NCBI GenBank assembly: GCA_965220615.1 | Contig: CBDCQL010000002.1 | Coordinates: 1,984,001 to 2,048,000 of the forward strand | DNA from: JAGWBD01 sp965220615 | GTDB taxonomy: Bacteria; Chloroflexota; Anaerolineae; Aggregatilineales; Phototrophicaceae | Reading direction: 5' to 3' | Length of the DNA: 64,000 nucleotides | Shown here: positions 42,171-51,986 of the stretch, piece after piece | Layout of the letters: the number at the start of each line of letters is the position of its first letter | Numbering within the stretch: position 1 is the stretch's first letter | Position numbers and translations under genes: made by a program | Notes under the pieces: model-generated | What the model was told of the DNA's origin: nothing | Databases searched by the model: none | What the model saw: the letters and a program-made list of their open reading frames with translations, nothing else

Positions 42171-44042
42171 ATGCAATCAAGGATGCCTTTCTGGTGGCTG
42201 GTGCTGGCGCCCCTGTTGCTGGCCGCCCTGCTTTCTTCCATCCAGCTGGACGACAACGCCTTCAATCGAGACGAGTTCAAGTCACTCTATTCGGCAGGAA
42301 TCTACGACGCGGGGCCGGACACACTGCAGGAAGTCTGGCAACACGTTGAAGAAACCCGTCCCAACCAGACCCAGGGCTGGTCTAAACTGCTGTTCGTCTG
42401 GGGGCGCCTGGTTGGCTGGCATGAACCCGCCATTCGCGCCCTCTCATCTTTTGCCGGCCTGCTCACGCTCGCCTGGCTTTACCGCGCCGGCAAGGTCTTC
42501 TTTTCGCCCCAGGTGGCCCTGCTGACCGTACTTCTGGCGAGCGCTTCGGTCTTCTTTCTGGCCTATATGGCGATTGCGCGCGTTTTCACGCTGGTTGCGC
42601 TGTTCACCACCCTGATCCTCTGGAGCTACTGGCGTCTGGCGCAAGCAACGCGGCCTGCAGGAAACGCGATGCTGGCCGTCCTGTTTGCATCGAGCGTTGG
42701 CCTGCTCTACTCCCACTATTTTGCGGCTCTGCTCCTGCCTGCCCTGGCAGTCTTCCACCTGTTATTTGTGCCCAGGGGTCGGCGCTGGTGGCAGGTGACC
42801 ATGACCCTTGCCCTTGCCTTCCTGATCGCTCTCTTGCAGGCGCCAGGGTTTCTGAACGGCTTGTCACTGTCCGGCGACAACGAACGCCTGGCCGACAGGG
42901 CCATGACGGTTGCCGACATCCCCGGGCGACTGCTCTATACCCTGAGCAATTATCTGGTCACCCTGCAACGCGAGGCAGGCGAGTTTTTTGCCGCGGCATT
43001 GCTGGTCATCCTGTCGCTTTCTTCCTGGCGCAGATTGAGGTCCGTCAGCCCCGCCAGTGCCGCCTGGCTACTGACCTTTGTAACGGCCGCCACCTTTCTT
43101 TTCATCGTCGCGGCCAATGAAGTGGTGCGGGTCATGGAGCAAAAGCGGATCCGCTACATGATGTCGCTGTTGCCACCGATCGCCCTGTTGGTCGCGCATA
43201 ACCTGCGCATGTTTTTCCGTATATTCCCTCACGCCAGCACCGGATTTCTTGTGTTTTGGCTGTTTCTGGGGCCGACCCTGGTCCTGAATGAAACGGATTT
43301 CCATGCCTTTCGCTATCGGACGACCTTTCATCACGTGCAGCGTCTGCTGCAGGAGCGCGTAGCGGTCGGCGATCTGGTCGTCATCGAAGATTCCATGAGC
43401 AGTCTGGAGGTGCTGTATTTGCACCCCGTCTACATCCCGCTTTCGGACAATGCATGGAACACAGTCTTCTGGAAGGGCATCGGACCACTGGGCGATGCCG
43501 TGCCCGCCTGGTCCCCCTACTCCAGCATCTGGCTCATTTATGAAGCGGATACACCCGATTTTGGTTTCACTGAGAGCAACGCCCCGGGACTCCGGCTCTG
43601 TGAACGACTGGACGACCTGGCGGGCTATACACTGGAGCGTCACGCAAAGGCATCATCCGGCTGCGAGCCCACGCCGTTCCGGCTTGCCCTTGACCGGGAC
43701 ATCCAGATGACCTGGCCCGGGATTTCCCTCGTGAACAAGGTACTGCGTGTAGAAGCCGGCCTGCTGAGCGCGGATGACTACCTGCTCAGCCACTATACCC
43801 TCGCCCTGCACGTCATCGACCCGCGAACAGGCCAGCGCGTCGCCCAGGGCGACGTCGGCGTCGGCCCTGGAACCTTCGTCGCCGTCGGCAGCGACATCGA
43901 CGTCAGCGCCCTGGCGCCGGGCGACTACGAGTTGCACGTCGCGCTTTACGACTGGCAAACTGGCGAACGTCTAACCGCCCGCGACCTCCGGACCGGCGAC
44001 GTCAGCGACATGCACGTCCTTCACGCCTTTCACGTCGATTGA
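42171..44042 (+). CDS. PMT-type membrane glycosyltransferase, member 3
   Basis: ATG 42171 (AGGA just upstream) gives 623 residues; a TTG at 42150 is an alternative. A TACACT hexamer at 42116-42121 in the 89-bp gap could be a separate -10. Acidic pair Asp34-Glu35 (AFNRDEF), LLYSHYFAA, RIRYMMSLLPP and an intact tail. The N-terminal half is closest to member 7 (FNRDE, AGIYDAGPDTLQEVW, WGRLVGWHEPAIR), a second subgroup. The periplasmic loop includes DLVVIEDS and LEVLYLHPVYIPLSD, also shared with member 7. Confidence 0.82.
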   Translation: MQSRMPFWWLVLAPLLLAALLSSIQLDDNAFNRDEFKSLYSAGIYDAGPDTLQEVWQHVEETRPNQTQGWSKLLFVWGRLVGWHEPAIRALSSFAGLLTLAWLYRAGKVFFSPQVALLTVLLASASVFFLAYMAIARVFTLVALFTTLILWSYWRLAQATRPAGNAMLAVLFASSVGLLYSHYFAALLLPALAVFHLLFVPRGRRWWQVTMTLALAFLIALLQAPGFLNGLSLSGDNERLADRAMTVADIPGRLLYTLSNYLVTLQREAGEFFAAALLVILSLSSWRRLRSVSPASAAWLLTFVTAATFLFIVAANEVVRVMEQKRIRYMMSLLPPIALLVAHNLRMFFRIFPHASTGFLVFWLFLGPTLVLNETDFHAFRYRTTFHHVQRLLQERVAVGDLVVIEDSMSSLEVLYLHPVYIPLSDNAWNTVFWKGIGPLGDAVPAWSPYSSIWLIYEADTPDFGFTESNAPGLRLCERLDDLAGYTLERHAKASSGCEPTPFRLALDRDIQMTWPGISLVNKVLRVEAGLLSADDYLLSHYTLALHVIDPRTGQRVAQGDVGVGPGTFVAVGSDIDVSALAPGDYELHVALYDWQTGERLTARDLRTGDVSDMHVLHAFHVD

Positions 44043-44099
44043 CGAGCGCTGAGTCTCAAATGAACAACAGCGATCCACGGATGGAATCTGGTGCAGGCG

Positions 44100-46016
44100 A
44101 TGTCTGATCGCAGCGACGCGGCCCGCACTGAAGCACCTGAGTGGTTGTGGGCGCTGGCCCCCCTGTTACTGGCCACGGCGCTGGTTGTGCCCTTCCTCGA
44201 CAGCGTCGTTTTCGACATGGACGAAAGCGCCACCATGGTCTCGGCGTGCATCAGACATTTCGGGCCCTGTTCGCCCGCGGAAGCTGTCAGGGCTTCCGCG
44301 CGCTGGCCGGATCATGGCTGGGGCCATGCTATTGCCCTTTCCCAATGGGGCCAGGTGGTTGGCTGGAGCGAATTCGCCATCCGTGCCCTGCCCTGGCTCA
44401 CGGGGCTGCTGACACTCGCCTGGGTCTACCGCCTCGGCCGCGACCTGTTTACTCCAGGCATCGCCCTGGCCGCTGCGCTGCTTCTGGCAACCTCCGTCCT
44501 CTTCCTTACCTACATGCACATCGCCCGCTTCTATGGGCCGTCAATGCTCTTCACAGTCTTTTTTCTGTGGAGTTACTGGCATGTCGCCCTCGCCAAAAAG
44601 CAGCCGGATCGCGCAGCGTGGGCAGCCTTTCTGTCGGGAGGGTTGTGTTTACTCTATTCCCATTATTTCAGCGCCCTGCTGGTCCCGGCGTTGGGACTGT
44701 TTCATCTTCTCCTTGTCCGCAAGGACCGACGCTGGTGGCGGACGTTGGCCCTGCTGGTCCTTGCGGCTCTGCTTGCCCTGCCGCAAGTGCCGGACTTGCT
44801 AAGTGGCATCTCCTTCAACCAGGGAAAGGAATGGCTTCGTACCAACGCATTGCATGCACCGGATGTCCTGTCCCTTTTTTTGCGATATCTGGGCAACGAT
44901 TTACTCAATCTGCGGCAGCCCCTTGTCGGCCTGCTGTTGCTGGCCATACCCCTGTACCTGGTGGGCGCAGGCAGTGTCTGGCGACAGCGCCGGCAAGGTC
45001 TTGAAGCGTACCGGTACCTCGCTTTCACAGCCATGCTGTCGCTGTTGCTGATTGCGGGGGCAAATGAACTCGTCAGGGTATTTGCGCCGGATCGAATCCG
45101 TTATCTGGCCATCCTGTGGCCACCCGCCGTTTTGCTTGTCAGCCTGGTTTTGCTGCACCCGATGCGTGCGTTGTTGCGACCGCCTTTTGGCGTCGTACTG
45201 ATGCTGGTCATCAGCCTTTCCGGCGCTGTCGATTTCCGGGGCGAAGGCCCACTGGTGCGCACGTCCTGGTTCTGGCGCGACAACGACGTTTCCCCGGCAA
45301 CCATACGAGAGCTCGTGCAGATACTGGTTGAAGCGAGTCCGGATTCGCTGATGTTGGTGGACGAAAGGTTTCTTGAAAAGGACCGCGTGAGTGAAACCTA
45401 CTTCAGCATCCACGCCGGACCCCGTGAGTTTCTGAGTAATGAAGCCACTTCAGAGGAGTTCTTGCGGCGGGCTCTCGATCATCCCGAAGTCTTTATGCTT
45501 TTCCGCGATGACTGGGAGAAGGAATTCAATGTGCAGGACCATGTTAAATTCTTTCAAAGGCATCTGTGGGTCAGGCAGCCCCTCTGGAGCAGGGATGGAA
45601 TCGTGTTGGTCCACCTCACCTCACCTTTTCTCAACCCTCTGCCCCATCAACATGTGCTGGAGTTCGGGCAAGACATCCGCCTGTTGGGGACAGGCGAGGT
45701 CCTGGAGAACGATCTCCTGCGCGTTGTAGCACTCTTTCACAGTGTTGACACGGGTCTGCTCGCCCGCTATTCGCTTGCCCTGCACGTCATTGACCCGCGC
45801 CTGGGCGAACGTGTGGCCCAGAACGACGCGGGCATCGGGCCAGGGGCAAGCGTTGTGGCCAAAAGTGACATAGACCTGGCCGCGCTGGCGCCGGGCGACT
45901 ACGAGTTGCACGTCGCGCTTTACGACTGGCAAACTGGCGAGCGTCTGACCGCCCGCGACCTCCGGACCGGCGACGTCAGCGACATGCACGTGCTGCAGCG
46001 ATTCCGCGTCGACTGA
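44100..46016 (+). CDS. PMT-type membrane glycosyltransferase, member 4 (mosaic copy)
   Basis: ATG 44100 (MSDRSDAARTEAPEWLW) gives 638 residues with acidic pair Asp41-Glu42 (FDMDES). Its first ~110 bp are almost identical to members 5 and 6, the following ~570 bp (about residues 38-229) differ substantially, and from 44787 to the stop the DNA matches members 5 and 6 with no difference seen. The variable middle encodes spans 2-6 and their loops. The gene is therefore a mosaic, best explained by recombination or conversion with its neighbour. Tail intact. Confidence 0.85.
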   Translation: MSDRSDAARTEAPEWLWALAPLLLATALVVPFLDSVVFDMDESATMVSACIRHFGPCSPAEAVRASARWPDHGWGHAIALSQWGQVVGWSEFAIRALPWLTGLLTLAWVYRLGRDLFTPGIALAAALLLATSVLFLTYMHIARFYGPSMLFTVFFLWSYWHVALAKKQPDRAAWAAFLSGGLCLLYSHYFSALLVPALGLFHLLLVRKDRRWWRTLALLVLAALLALPQVPDLLSGISFNQGKEWLRTNALHAPDVLSLFLRYLGNDLLNLRQPLVGLLLLAIPLYLVGAGSVWRQRRQGLEAYRYLAFTAMLSLLLIAGANELVRVFAPDRIRYLAILWPPAVLLVSLVLLHPMRALLRPPFGVVLMLVISLSGAVDFRGEGPLVRTSWFWRDNDVSPATIRELVQILVEASPDSLMLVDERFLEKDRVSETYFSIHAGPREFLSNEATSEEFLRRALDHPEVFMLFRDDWEKEFNVQDHVKFFQRHLWVRQPLWSRDGIVLVHLTSPFLNPLPHQHVLEFGQDIRLLGTGEVLENDLLRVVALFHSVDTGLLARYSLALHVIDPRLGERVAQNDAGIGPGASVVAKSDIDLAALAPGDYELHVALYDWQTGERLTARDLRTGDVSDMHVLQRFRVD

Positions 46017-49000
46017 TGTGCATTGCACTTCAGGTGGCTAACACGGGACCAGGGATTGAAACTGGAGTGGACGATGTCTGATCGCCGCGACGCGGCTCGC
46101 ACTGAAGCACCTGAGTGGTTGTGGGCGCTGGCCCCCCTGTTACTGGCCGCGGCGCTGGTTGTGCCCTTCCTCGGCAGCATTGTATTCGACGTGGACGAGG
46201 GCGCCACCATGGTCTCGGCCTGCATGAGACATTACGGGCCCTGCTCGCCTTACGAAGCCGTGCTTGCTTCTGCCCACTGGCCGGAAAACGGCTGGGGTCA
46301 CGCCATTGCGTTTTCGCAGTGGGGGCTATGGGTCGGCTGGAGTGAACTGGCCATAAGGACGCTGCCCTGGCTCAGCGGGTTGCTGACCCTCGCATTTTGC
46401 TACCGCCATGGCCGGGAGCTATTTTCCCTGCGGGTGGCCTGGTTCGCAACCCTGTTGCTTTCATGCTCAGTGGTATTCCTCACCTACATGCACAACGTCC
46501 GTCCCTACGGATTCGCCACGCTCTTCACGATTGTCACCCTCTGGGCTTACTGGCGCGTCGCCCGGCGGGAAGGGCCTGCCAGACACAGGGACCGCGCGGC
46601 CCTGCTGCTCGGCGCCACGGGTCTGCTCTATTCGCACTATTTCGGCGCATCGATAATTGCGGCCCTGGGTCTTTTTCATCTTCTCTTCGTGCGCAGGGAT
46701 CGTCACTGGAAGCAGGCCGTGGTCTTGCTGGGTCTGGCAATCCTGCTTGCCCTGCCACAGGTGCCGGACTTGCTAAGTGGCATCTCCTTCAACCAGGGAA
46801 AGGAATGGCTTCGTACCAACGCATTGCATGCACCGGATGTCCTGTCCCTTTTTTTGCGATATCTGGGCAACGATTTACTCAATCTGCGGCAGCCCCTTGT
46901 CGGCCTGCTGTTGCTGGCCATACCCCTGTACCTGGTGGGCGCAGGCAGTGTCTGGCGACAGCGCCGGCAAGGTCTTGAAGCGTACCGGTACCTCGCTTTC
47001 ACAGCCATGCTGTCGCTGTTGCTGATTGCGGGGGCAAATGAACTCGTCAGGGTATTTGCGCCGGATCGAATCCGTTATCTGGCCATCCTGTGGCCACCCG
47101 CCGTTTTGCTTGTCAGCCTGGTTTTGCTGCACCCGATGCGTGCGTTGTTGCGACCGCCTTTTGGCGTCGTACTGATGCTGGTCATCAGCCTTTCCGGCGC
47201 TGTCGATTTCCGGGGCGAAGGCCCACTGGTGCGCACGTCCTGGTTCTGGCGCGACAACGACGTTTCCCCGGCAACCATACGAGAGCTCGTGCAGATACTG
47301 GTTGAAGCGAGTCCGGATTCGCTGATGTTGGTGGACGAAAGGTTTCTTGAAAAGGACCGCGTGAGTGAAACCTACTTCAGCATCCACGCCGGACCCCGTG
47401 AGTTTCTGAGTAATGAAGCCACTTCAGAGGAGTTCTTGCGGCGGGCTCTCGATCATCCCGAAGTCTTTATGCTTTTCCGCGATGACTGGGAGAAGGAATT
47501 CAATGTGCAGGACCATGTTAAATTCTTTCAAAGGCATCTGTGGGTCAGGCAGCCCCTCTGGAGCAGGGATGGAATCGTGTTGGTCCACCTCACCTCACCT
47601 TTTCTCAACCCTCTGCCCCATCAACATGTGCTGGAGTTCGGGCAAGACATCCGCCTGTTGGGGACAGGCGAGGTCCTGGAGAACGATCTCCTGCGCGTTG
47701 TAGCACTCTTTCACAGTGTTGACACGGGTCTGCTCGCCCGCTATTCGCTTGCCCTGCACGTCATTGACCCGCGCCTGGGCGAACGTGTGGCCCAGAACGA
47801 CGCGGGCATCGGGCCAGGGGCAAGCGTTGTGGCCAAAAGTGACATAGACCTGGCCGCGCTGGCGCCGGGCGACTACGAGTTGCACGTCGCGCTTTACGAC
47901 TGGCAAACTGGCGAGCGTCTGACCGCCCGCGACCTCCGGACCGGCGACGTCAGCGACATGCACGTGCTGCAGCGATTCCGCGTCGACTGATGTGCATTGC
48001 ACTTCAGGTGGCTAACACGGGACCAGGGATTGAAACTGGAGTGGACGATGTCTGATCGCCGCGACGCGGCTCGCACTGAAGCACCTGAGTGGTTGTGGGC
48101 GCTGGCCCCCCTGTTACTGGCCGCGGCGCTGGTTGTGCCCTTCCTCGGCAGCATTGTATTCGACGTGGACGAGGGCGCCACCATGGTCTCGGCCTGCATG
48201 AGACATTACGGGCCCTGCTCGCCTTACGAAGCCGTGCTTGCTTCTGCCCACTGGCCGGAAAACGGCTGGGGTCACGCCATTGCGTTTTCGCAGTGGGGGC
48301 TATGGGTCGGCTGGAGTGAACTGGCCATAAGGACGCTGCCCTGGCTCAGCGGGTTGCTGACCCTCGCATTTTGCTACCGCCATGGCCGGGAGCTATTTTC
48401 CCTGCGGGTGGCCTGGTTCGCAACCCTGTTGCTTTCATGCTCAGTGGTATTCCTCACCTACATGCACAACGTCCGTCCCTACGGATTCGCCACGCTCTTC
48501 ACGATTGTCACCCTCTGGGCTTACTGGCGCGTCGCCCGGCGGGAAGGGCCTGCCAGACACAGGGACCGCGCGGCCCTGCTGCTCGGCGCCACGGGTCTGC
48601 TCTATTCGCACTATTTCGGCGCATCGATAATTGCGGCCCTGGGTCTTTTTCATCTTCTCTTCGTGCGCAGGGATCGTCACTGGAAGCAGGCCGTGGTCTT
48701 GCTGGGTCTGGCAATCCTGCTTGCCCTGCCACAGGTGCCGGACTTGCTAAGTGGCATCTCCTTCAACCAGGGAAAGGAATGGCTTCGTACCAACGCATTG
48801 CATGCACCGGATGTCCTGTCCCTTTTTTTGCGATATCTGGGCAACGATTTACTCAATCTGCGGCAGCCCCTTGTCGGCCTGCTGTTGCTGGCCATACCCC
48901 TGTACCTGGTGGGCGCAGGCAGTGTCTGGCGACAGCGCCGGCAAGGTCTTGAAGCGTACCGGTACCTCGCTTTCACAGCCATGCTGTCGCTGTTGCTGAT

Positions 49001-49943
49001 TGCGGGGGCAAATGAACTCGTCAGGGTATTTGCGCCGGATCGAATCCGTTATCTGGCCATCCTGTGGCCACCCGCCGTTTTGCTTGTCAGCCTGGTTTTG
49101 CTGCACCCGATGCGTGCGTTGTTGCGACCGCCTTTTGGCGTCGTACTGATGCTGGTCATCAGCCTTTCCGGCGCTGTCGATTTCCGGGGCGAAGGCCCAC
49201 TGGTGCGCACGTCCTGGTTCTGGCGCGACAACGACGTTTCCCCGGCAACCATACGAGAGCTCGTGCAGATACTGGTTGAAGCGAGTCCGGATTCGCTGAT
49301 GTTGGTGGACGAAAGGTTTCTTGAAAAGGACCGCGTGAGTGAAACCTACTTCAGCATCCACGCCGGACCCCGTGAGTTTCTGAGTAATGAAGCCACTTCA
49401 GAGGAGTTCTTGCGGCGGGCTCTCGATCATCCCGAAGTCTTTATGCTTTTCCGCGATGACTGGGAGAAGGAATTCAATGTGCAGGACCATGTTAAATTCT
49501 TTCAAAGGCATCTGTGGGTCAGGCAGCCCCTCTGGAGCAGGGATGGAATCGTGTTGGTCCACCTCACCTCACCTTTTCTCAACCCTCTGCCCCATCAACA
49601 TGTGCTGGAGTTCGGGCAAGACATCCGCCTGTTGGGGACAGGCGAGGTCCTGGAGAACGATCTCCTGCGCGTTGTAGCACTCTTTCACAGTGTTGACACG
49701 GGTCTGCTCGCCCGCTATTCGCTTGCCCTGCACGTCATTGACCCGCGCCTGGGCGAACGTGTGGCCCAGAACGACGCGGGCATCGGGCCAGGGGCAAGCG
49801 TTGTGGCCAAAAGTGACATAGACCTGGCCGCGCTGGCGCCGGGCGACTACGAGTTGCACGTCGCGCTTTACGACTGGCAAACTGGCGAGCGTCTGACCGC
49901 CCGCGACCTCCGGACCGGCGACGTCAGCGACATGCACGTGCTG
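44787..49943 (+). repeat. 1,974-bp direct tandem repeat, 2.6 copies
   Basis: Sequence from 44787 onward recurs at +1,974 bp (44787 to 46761 to 48735) with no mismatch seen in the stretches compared, ending at 49943. The unit equals one glycosyltransferase gene plus its 57-bp spacer. The left edge lies inside member 4 (GTGCCGGACTTGC) and the right edge in the last codons of member 6. Such perfect identity means a very recent duplication or concerted evolution, and it is also a place where assemblies can miscount copies. Confidence 0.95.
46074..47990 (+). CDS. PMT-type membrane glycosyltransferase, member 5
   Basis: ATG 46074 is preceded by GGAG and matches the start of members 4 and 6, giving 638 residues with acidic pair Asp41-Glu42 (FDVDEG). 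The protein is identical to member 6 except in its last eight residues. It lies wholly within the 1,974-bp tandem repeat. Being a duplicate, it is likely functionally redundant or dosage-related with member 6. Confidence 0.85.
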   Translation: MSDRRDAARTEAPEWLWALAPLLLAAALVVPFLGSIVFDVDEGATMVSACMRHYGPCSPYEAVLASAHWPENGWGHAIAFSQWGLWVGWSELAIRTLPWLSGLLTLAFCYRHGRELFSLRVAWFATLLLSCSVVFLTYMHNVRPYGFATLFTIVTLWAYWRVARREGPARHRDRAALLLGATGLLYSHYFGASIIAALGLFHLLFVRRDRHWKQAVVLLGLAILLALPQVPDLLSGISFNQGKEWLRTNALHAPDVLSLFLRYLGNDLLNLRQPLVGLLLLAIPLYLVGAGSVWRQRRQGLEAYRYLAFTAMLSLLLIAGANELVRVFAPDRIRYLAILWPPAVLLVSLVLLHPMRALLRPPFGVVLMLVISLSGAVDFRGEGPLVRTSWFWRDNDVSPATIRELVQILVEASPDSLMLVDERFLEKDRVSETYFSIHAGPREFLSNEATSEEFLRRALDHPEVFMLFRDDWEKEFNVQDHVKFFQRHLWVRQPLWSRDGIVLVHLTSPFLNPLPHQHVLEFGQDIRLLGTGEVLENDLLRVVALFHSVDTGLLARYSLALHVIDPRLGERVAQNDAGIGPGASVVAKSDIDLAALAPGDYELHVALYDWQTGERLTARDLRTGDVSDMHVLQRFRVD

Positions 49944-49964
49944 GAACGCTTCCACATCGGCTAA
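48048..49964 (+). CDS. PMT-type membrane glycosyltransferase, member 6
   Basis: A copy of member 5 displaced by exactly 1,974 bp, 638 residues. Identity is continuous up to 49943; the last codons then switch from VLQRFRVD to VLERFHIG, an ending like that of member 1. The change marks the right edge of the duplicated segment. Everything needed for activity (acidic pair, membrane spans, tail) is present. Confidence 0.85.
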   Translation: MSDRRDAARTEAPEWLWALAPLLLAAALVVPFLGSIVFDVDEGATMVSACMRHYGPCSPYEAVLASAHWPENGWGHAIAFSQWGLWVGWSELAIRTLPWLSGLLTLAFCYRHGRELFSLRVAWFATLLLSCSVVFLTYMHNVRPYGFATLFTIVTLWAYWRVARREGPARHRDRAALLLGATGLLYSHYFGASIIAALGLFHLLFVRRDRHWKQAVVLLGLAILLALPQVPDLLSGISFNQGKEWLRTNALHAPDVLSLFLRYLGNDLLNLRQPLVGLLLLAIPLYLVGAGSVWRQRRQGLEAYRYLAFTAMLSLLLIAGANELVRVFAPDRIRYLAILWPPAVLLVSLVLLHPMRALLRPPFGVVLMLVISLSGAVDFRGEGPLVRTSWFWRDNDVSPATIRELVQILVEASPDSLMLVDERFLEKDRVSETYFSIHAGPREFLSNEATSEEFLRRALDHPEVFMLFRDDWEKEFNVQDHVKFFQRHLWVRQPLWSRDGIVLVHLTSPFLNPLPHQHVLEFGQDIRLLGTGEVLENDLLRVVALFHSVDTGLLARYSLALHVIDPRLGERVAQNDAGIGPGASVVAKSDIDLAALAPGDYELHVALYDWQTGERLTARDLRTGDVSDMHVLERFHIG

Positions 49965-49992
49965 CAATGTTGAAGTCATCGCTTTCCGGCAC

Positions 49993-50026
49993 AGAGGTTA
50001 CAATGAATCCACAGGCTACAATGAAT
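49993..50026 (+). repeat. Short imperfect direct repeat with two TACAAT boxes
   Basis: AGGTTACAATGAATC and AGGCTACAATGAATC stand 18 bp apart in the 91-bp gap before member 7. Each contains TACAAT (49999-50004 and 50017-50022), so the repeat could provide duplicated -10 elements; no matching -35 is obvious. Confidence 0.4.
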
Positions 50027-50055
50027 CTGCTGTCAGACGGGAAACACACCTGACC

Positions 50056-51579
50056 TTGTACCCAGGCGCTTCAACTGCCAGCTTACCCTTCTGGTGGCGG
50101 GCCCTCTTGCCGCTGCTGCTGGCTTCCCTGTTTGCCTCCATGCATCTGGATGCACTGGCCTTTAACCGGGATGAGCCGGATTCCATGTTCCCGGCGGGAA
50201 TCTACGCCTCGTCGCCAGGCACGCTTGGGGAAGTCTGGAATTACCTGCAGGAAAGCGACACGGCACAGGCCGCGGGCTGGACGGCCCTGCTCTTCGTCTG
50301 GGGCCGGCTGGCCGGCTGGAGCGAGCCCGCCATTCGTTCGCTGCCATTCCTCGCCGGTCTGCTAACACTGGCCTGGCTATACCGTGCGGGCCATGACCTG
50401 TTGACGCCCCGGACGGGCCTGTTCGCATCGACGCTGGCCAGTGCATCCCTGTTTTTCCTCAGCTACATGTTGATCGCGCGCACTTTCACCCTGGTCGCCC
50501 TGTTCACCACCCTGATCCTCTGGAGTTACTGGCACATGATGAATGCCAGGCGCCCGGCCGGCCCCGGTATCCTGACAGTATTCCTCGCCGCTTGCGTTGG
50601 CCTGCTGTATTCGCACTACTTCGCCGCCTTGATTCTTCCTGCGCTCCTCCTGTTTCACCTGCTTTTCGCGCCGCCCGGCAGACGCCGGTGGCAAGTAGTT
50701 GTGGCAATGGCGGCCTCCCTTGTTCTGGCCCTGCCGCAGATTCCCGGGTTTCTGCAAGGCCTGTCCCTCTTCGCTGGGAGTGATATCATGAGCAGGGCAG
50801 CGCTGGATGCTGCCAGAGTCCCGCACTATTTCCTGTATTTCATGAGCAACCTGATGATCAGGGTGCCCGGGCCAGCCGGAGTTGTCCTGCTGCCGCTCTT
50901 GATCATCGCCCTGCTTCGGGCTACCTGGCGCCGACGTCGGGAGGGACGGCATGTCGACGCCGGCTGGCTGCTGACATTCCTGGCTGGCTCAACCTTTCTG
51001 CTCATGGTTGCCGCCAACGAAGTCGCTAATGTGATGACGGGCAGCCGCATACGCTACATGATGCCGCTGTTTCCTGTGCTCGTCCTGCTGGCGGCAGAAG
51101 CCCTGCGTCTAATCCGCGTGGAATCCCGCCTCGCCGTCGCCGGAATTCTGGCGTTCTGGCTCGTTCTCGGCCCGATCCTTCTAAACGCCGGCCCGTTGCT
51201 CTATGTCGACCGCCATCACTCCACCTTCCACCTCGTCCATCGCTGGTTGCAGGAACGGGCAGGCACCGGCGATCTGGTCGTCCTCGACAGTGCGTTGAAG
51301 AATCGGGGAGAGGTCCTTTATCTGAACCCACGCTACATTCCGCTGTCGGACCAATCCTGGGAAACCGTCTTCCGAAATCGGGACGACCCACTGGAATGGG
51401 TGGCGCCAACCCGTTCGACCTACGTCAACCTATGGGTCATCCATCAACCGGACGACGCGGAGGACGCCGCCACAACCTTCACGGCGCCCGGCCACACGCT
51501 CTGTCAACAAATCGGAGACCTGGCGGGTTATACCCTGCAACACTTCACCAGGACGGCTGGCGCTTGCGCCGAAACCTGA
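50056..51579 (+). CDS. PMT-type membrane glycosyltransferase, member 7, tail-less
   Basis: TTG 50056 is the likely start; 507 residues with acidic pair Asp39-Glu40 (AFNRDEP), LLYSHYFAA and RIRYMMPLFPV. The protein ends AGYTLQHFTRTAGACAET, exactly where the other members enter the ~115-residue beta-rich tail, so the tail is missing although the catalytic membrane part is complete. No recognisable tail remnant is seen in the following 400 bp. It may still be active if the tail is an accessory module. Confidence 0.78.
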   Translation: MYPGASTASLPFWWRALLPLLLASLFASMHLDALAFNRDEPDSMFPAGIYASSPGTLGEVWNYLQESDTAQAAGWTALLFVWGRLAGWSEPAIRSLPFLAGLLTLAWLYRAGHDLLTPRTGLFASTLASASLFFLSYMLIARTFTLVALFTTLILWSYWHMMNARRPAGPGILTVFLAACVGLLYSHYFAALILPALLLFHLLFAPPGRRRWQVVVAMAASLVLALPQIPGFLQGLSLFAGSDIMSRAALDAARVPHYFLYFMSNLMIRVPGPAGVVLLPLLIIALLRATWRRRREGRHVDAGWLLTFLAGSTFLLMVAANEVANVMTGSRIRYMMPLFPVLVLLAAEALRLIRVESRLAVAGILAFWLVLGPILLNAGPLLYVDRHHSTFHLVHRWLQERAGTGDLVVLDSALKNRGEVLYLNPRYIPLSDQSWETVFRNRDDPLEWVAPTRSTYVNLWVIHQPDDAEDAATTFTAPGHTLCQQIGDLAGYTLQHFTRTAGACAET

Positions 51580-51986
51580 ACGCTGTTGTCACTTTGGCAA
51601 CTTCTTGCATTCGCCCGATTCACCACTGTCGCCCAAAGGTCTCCTGTTGGGCGAAAACGTTCATCGGCACTGGCGCTTGCCGCTTGCCCCGCAGAACTTC
51701 GACTCCATGGCCGGAAAACGCATTGCTCCGGGAGTCGGCGGCGCCGAAACCTGCGCCTGTGTCTGGAAAATGAGTGATCTCGACCGGGGCGCCCGCCGCT
51801 GACCGGCTTCGGGTTACAGGTTGCACTTCATCACTGGCGGACGGGCGGGCGTCCGAGGGCTCGCAACTCACTGGCCGTCAAGGCAAGTTAAATGTAAACT
51901 CTGCACAACCGAAGCCATTCGCTGACAATTCTTTTCAAGCCAGGGTCAATTGTTGTGGTATTCTTTCTTTCGTGCATTTGCGATTG
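51580..51986 (+). other. Gene-free spacer
   Basis: These 407 bp between members 7 and 8 hold no convincing coding sequence. The tail domain of member 7 would be expected here but I cannot recognise it in any frame. A possible promoter lies near the right end (TATTCT around 51958), ahead of the ATG at 51987. It may be decayed coding DNA. Confidence 0.4.

Noticed and set aside
44787..49943. Possible transposon or IS array
   Set aside because: The repeat unit is a membrane glycosyltransferase gene plus spacer, with no terminal inverted repeats, transposase or target-site duplication.
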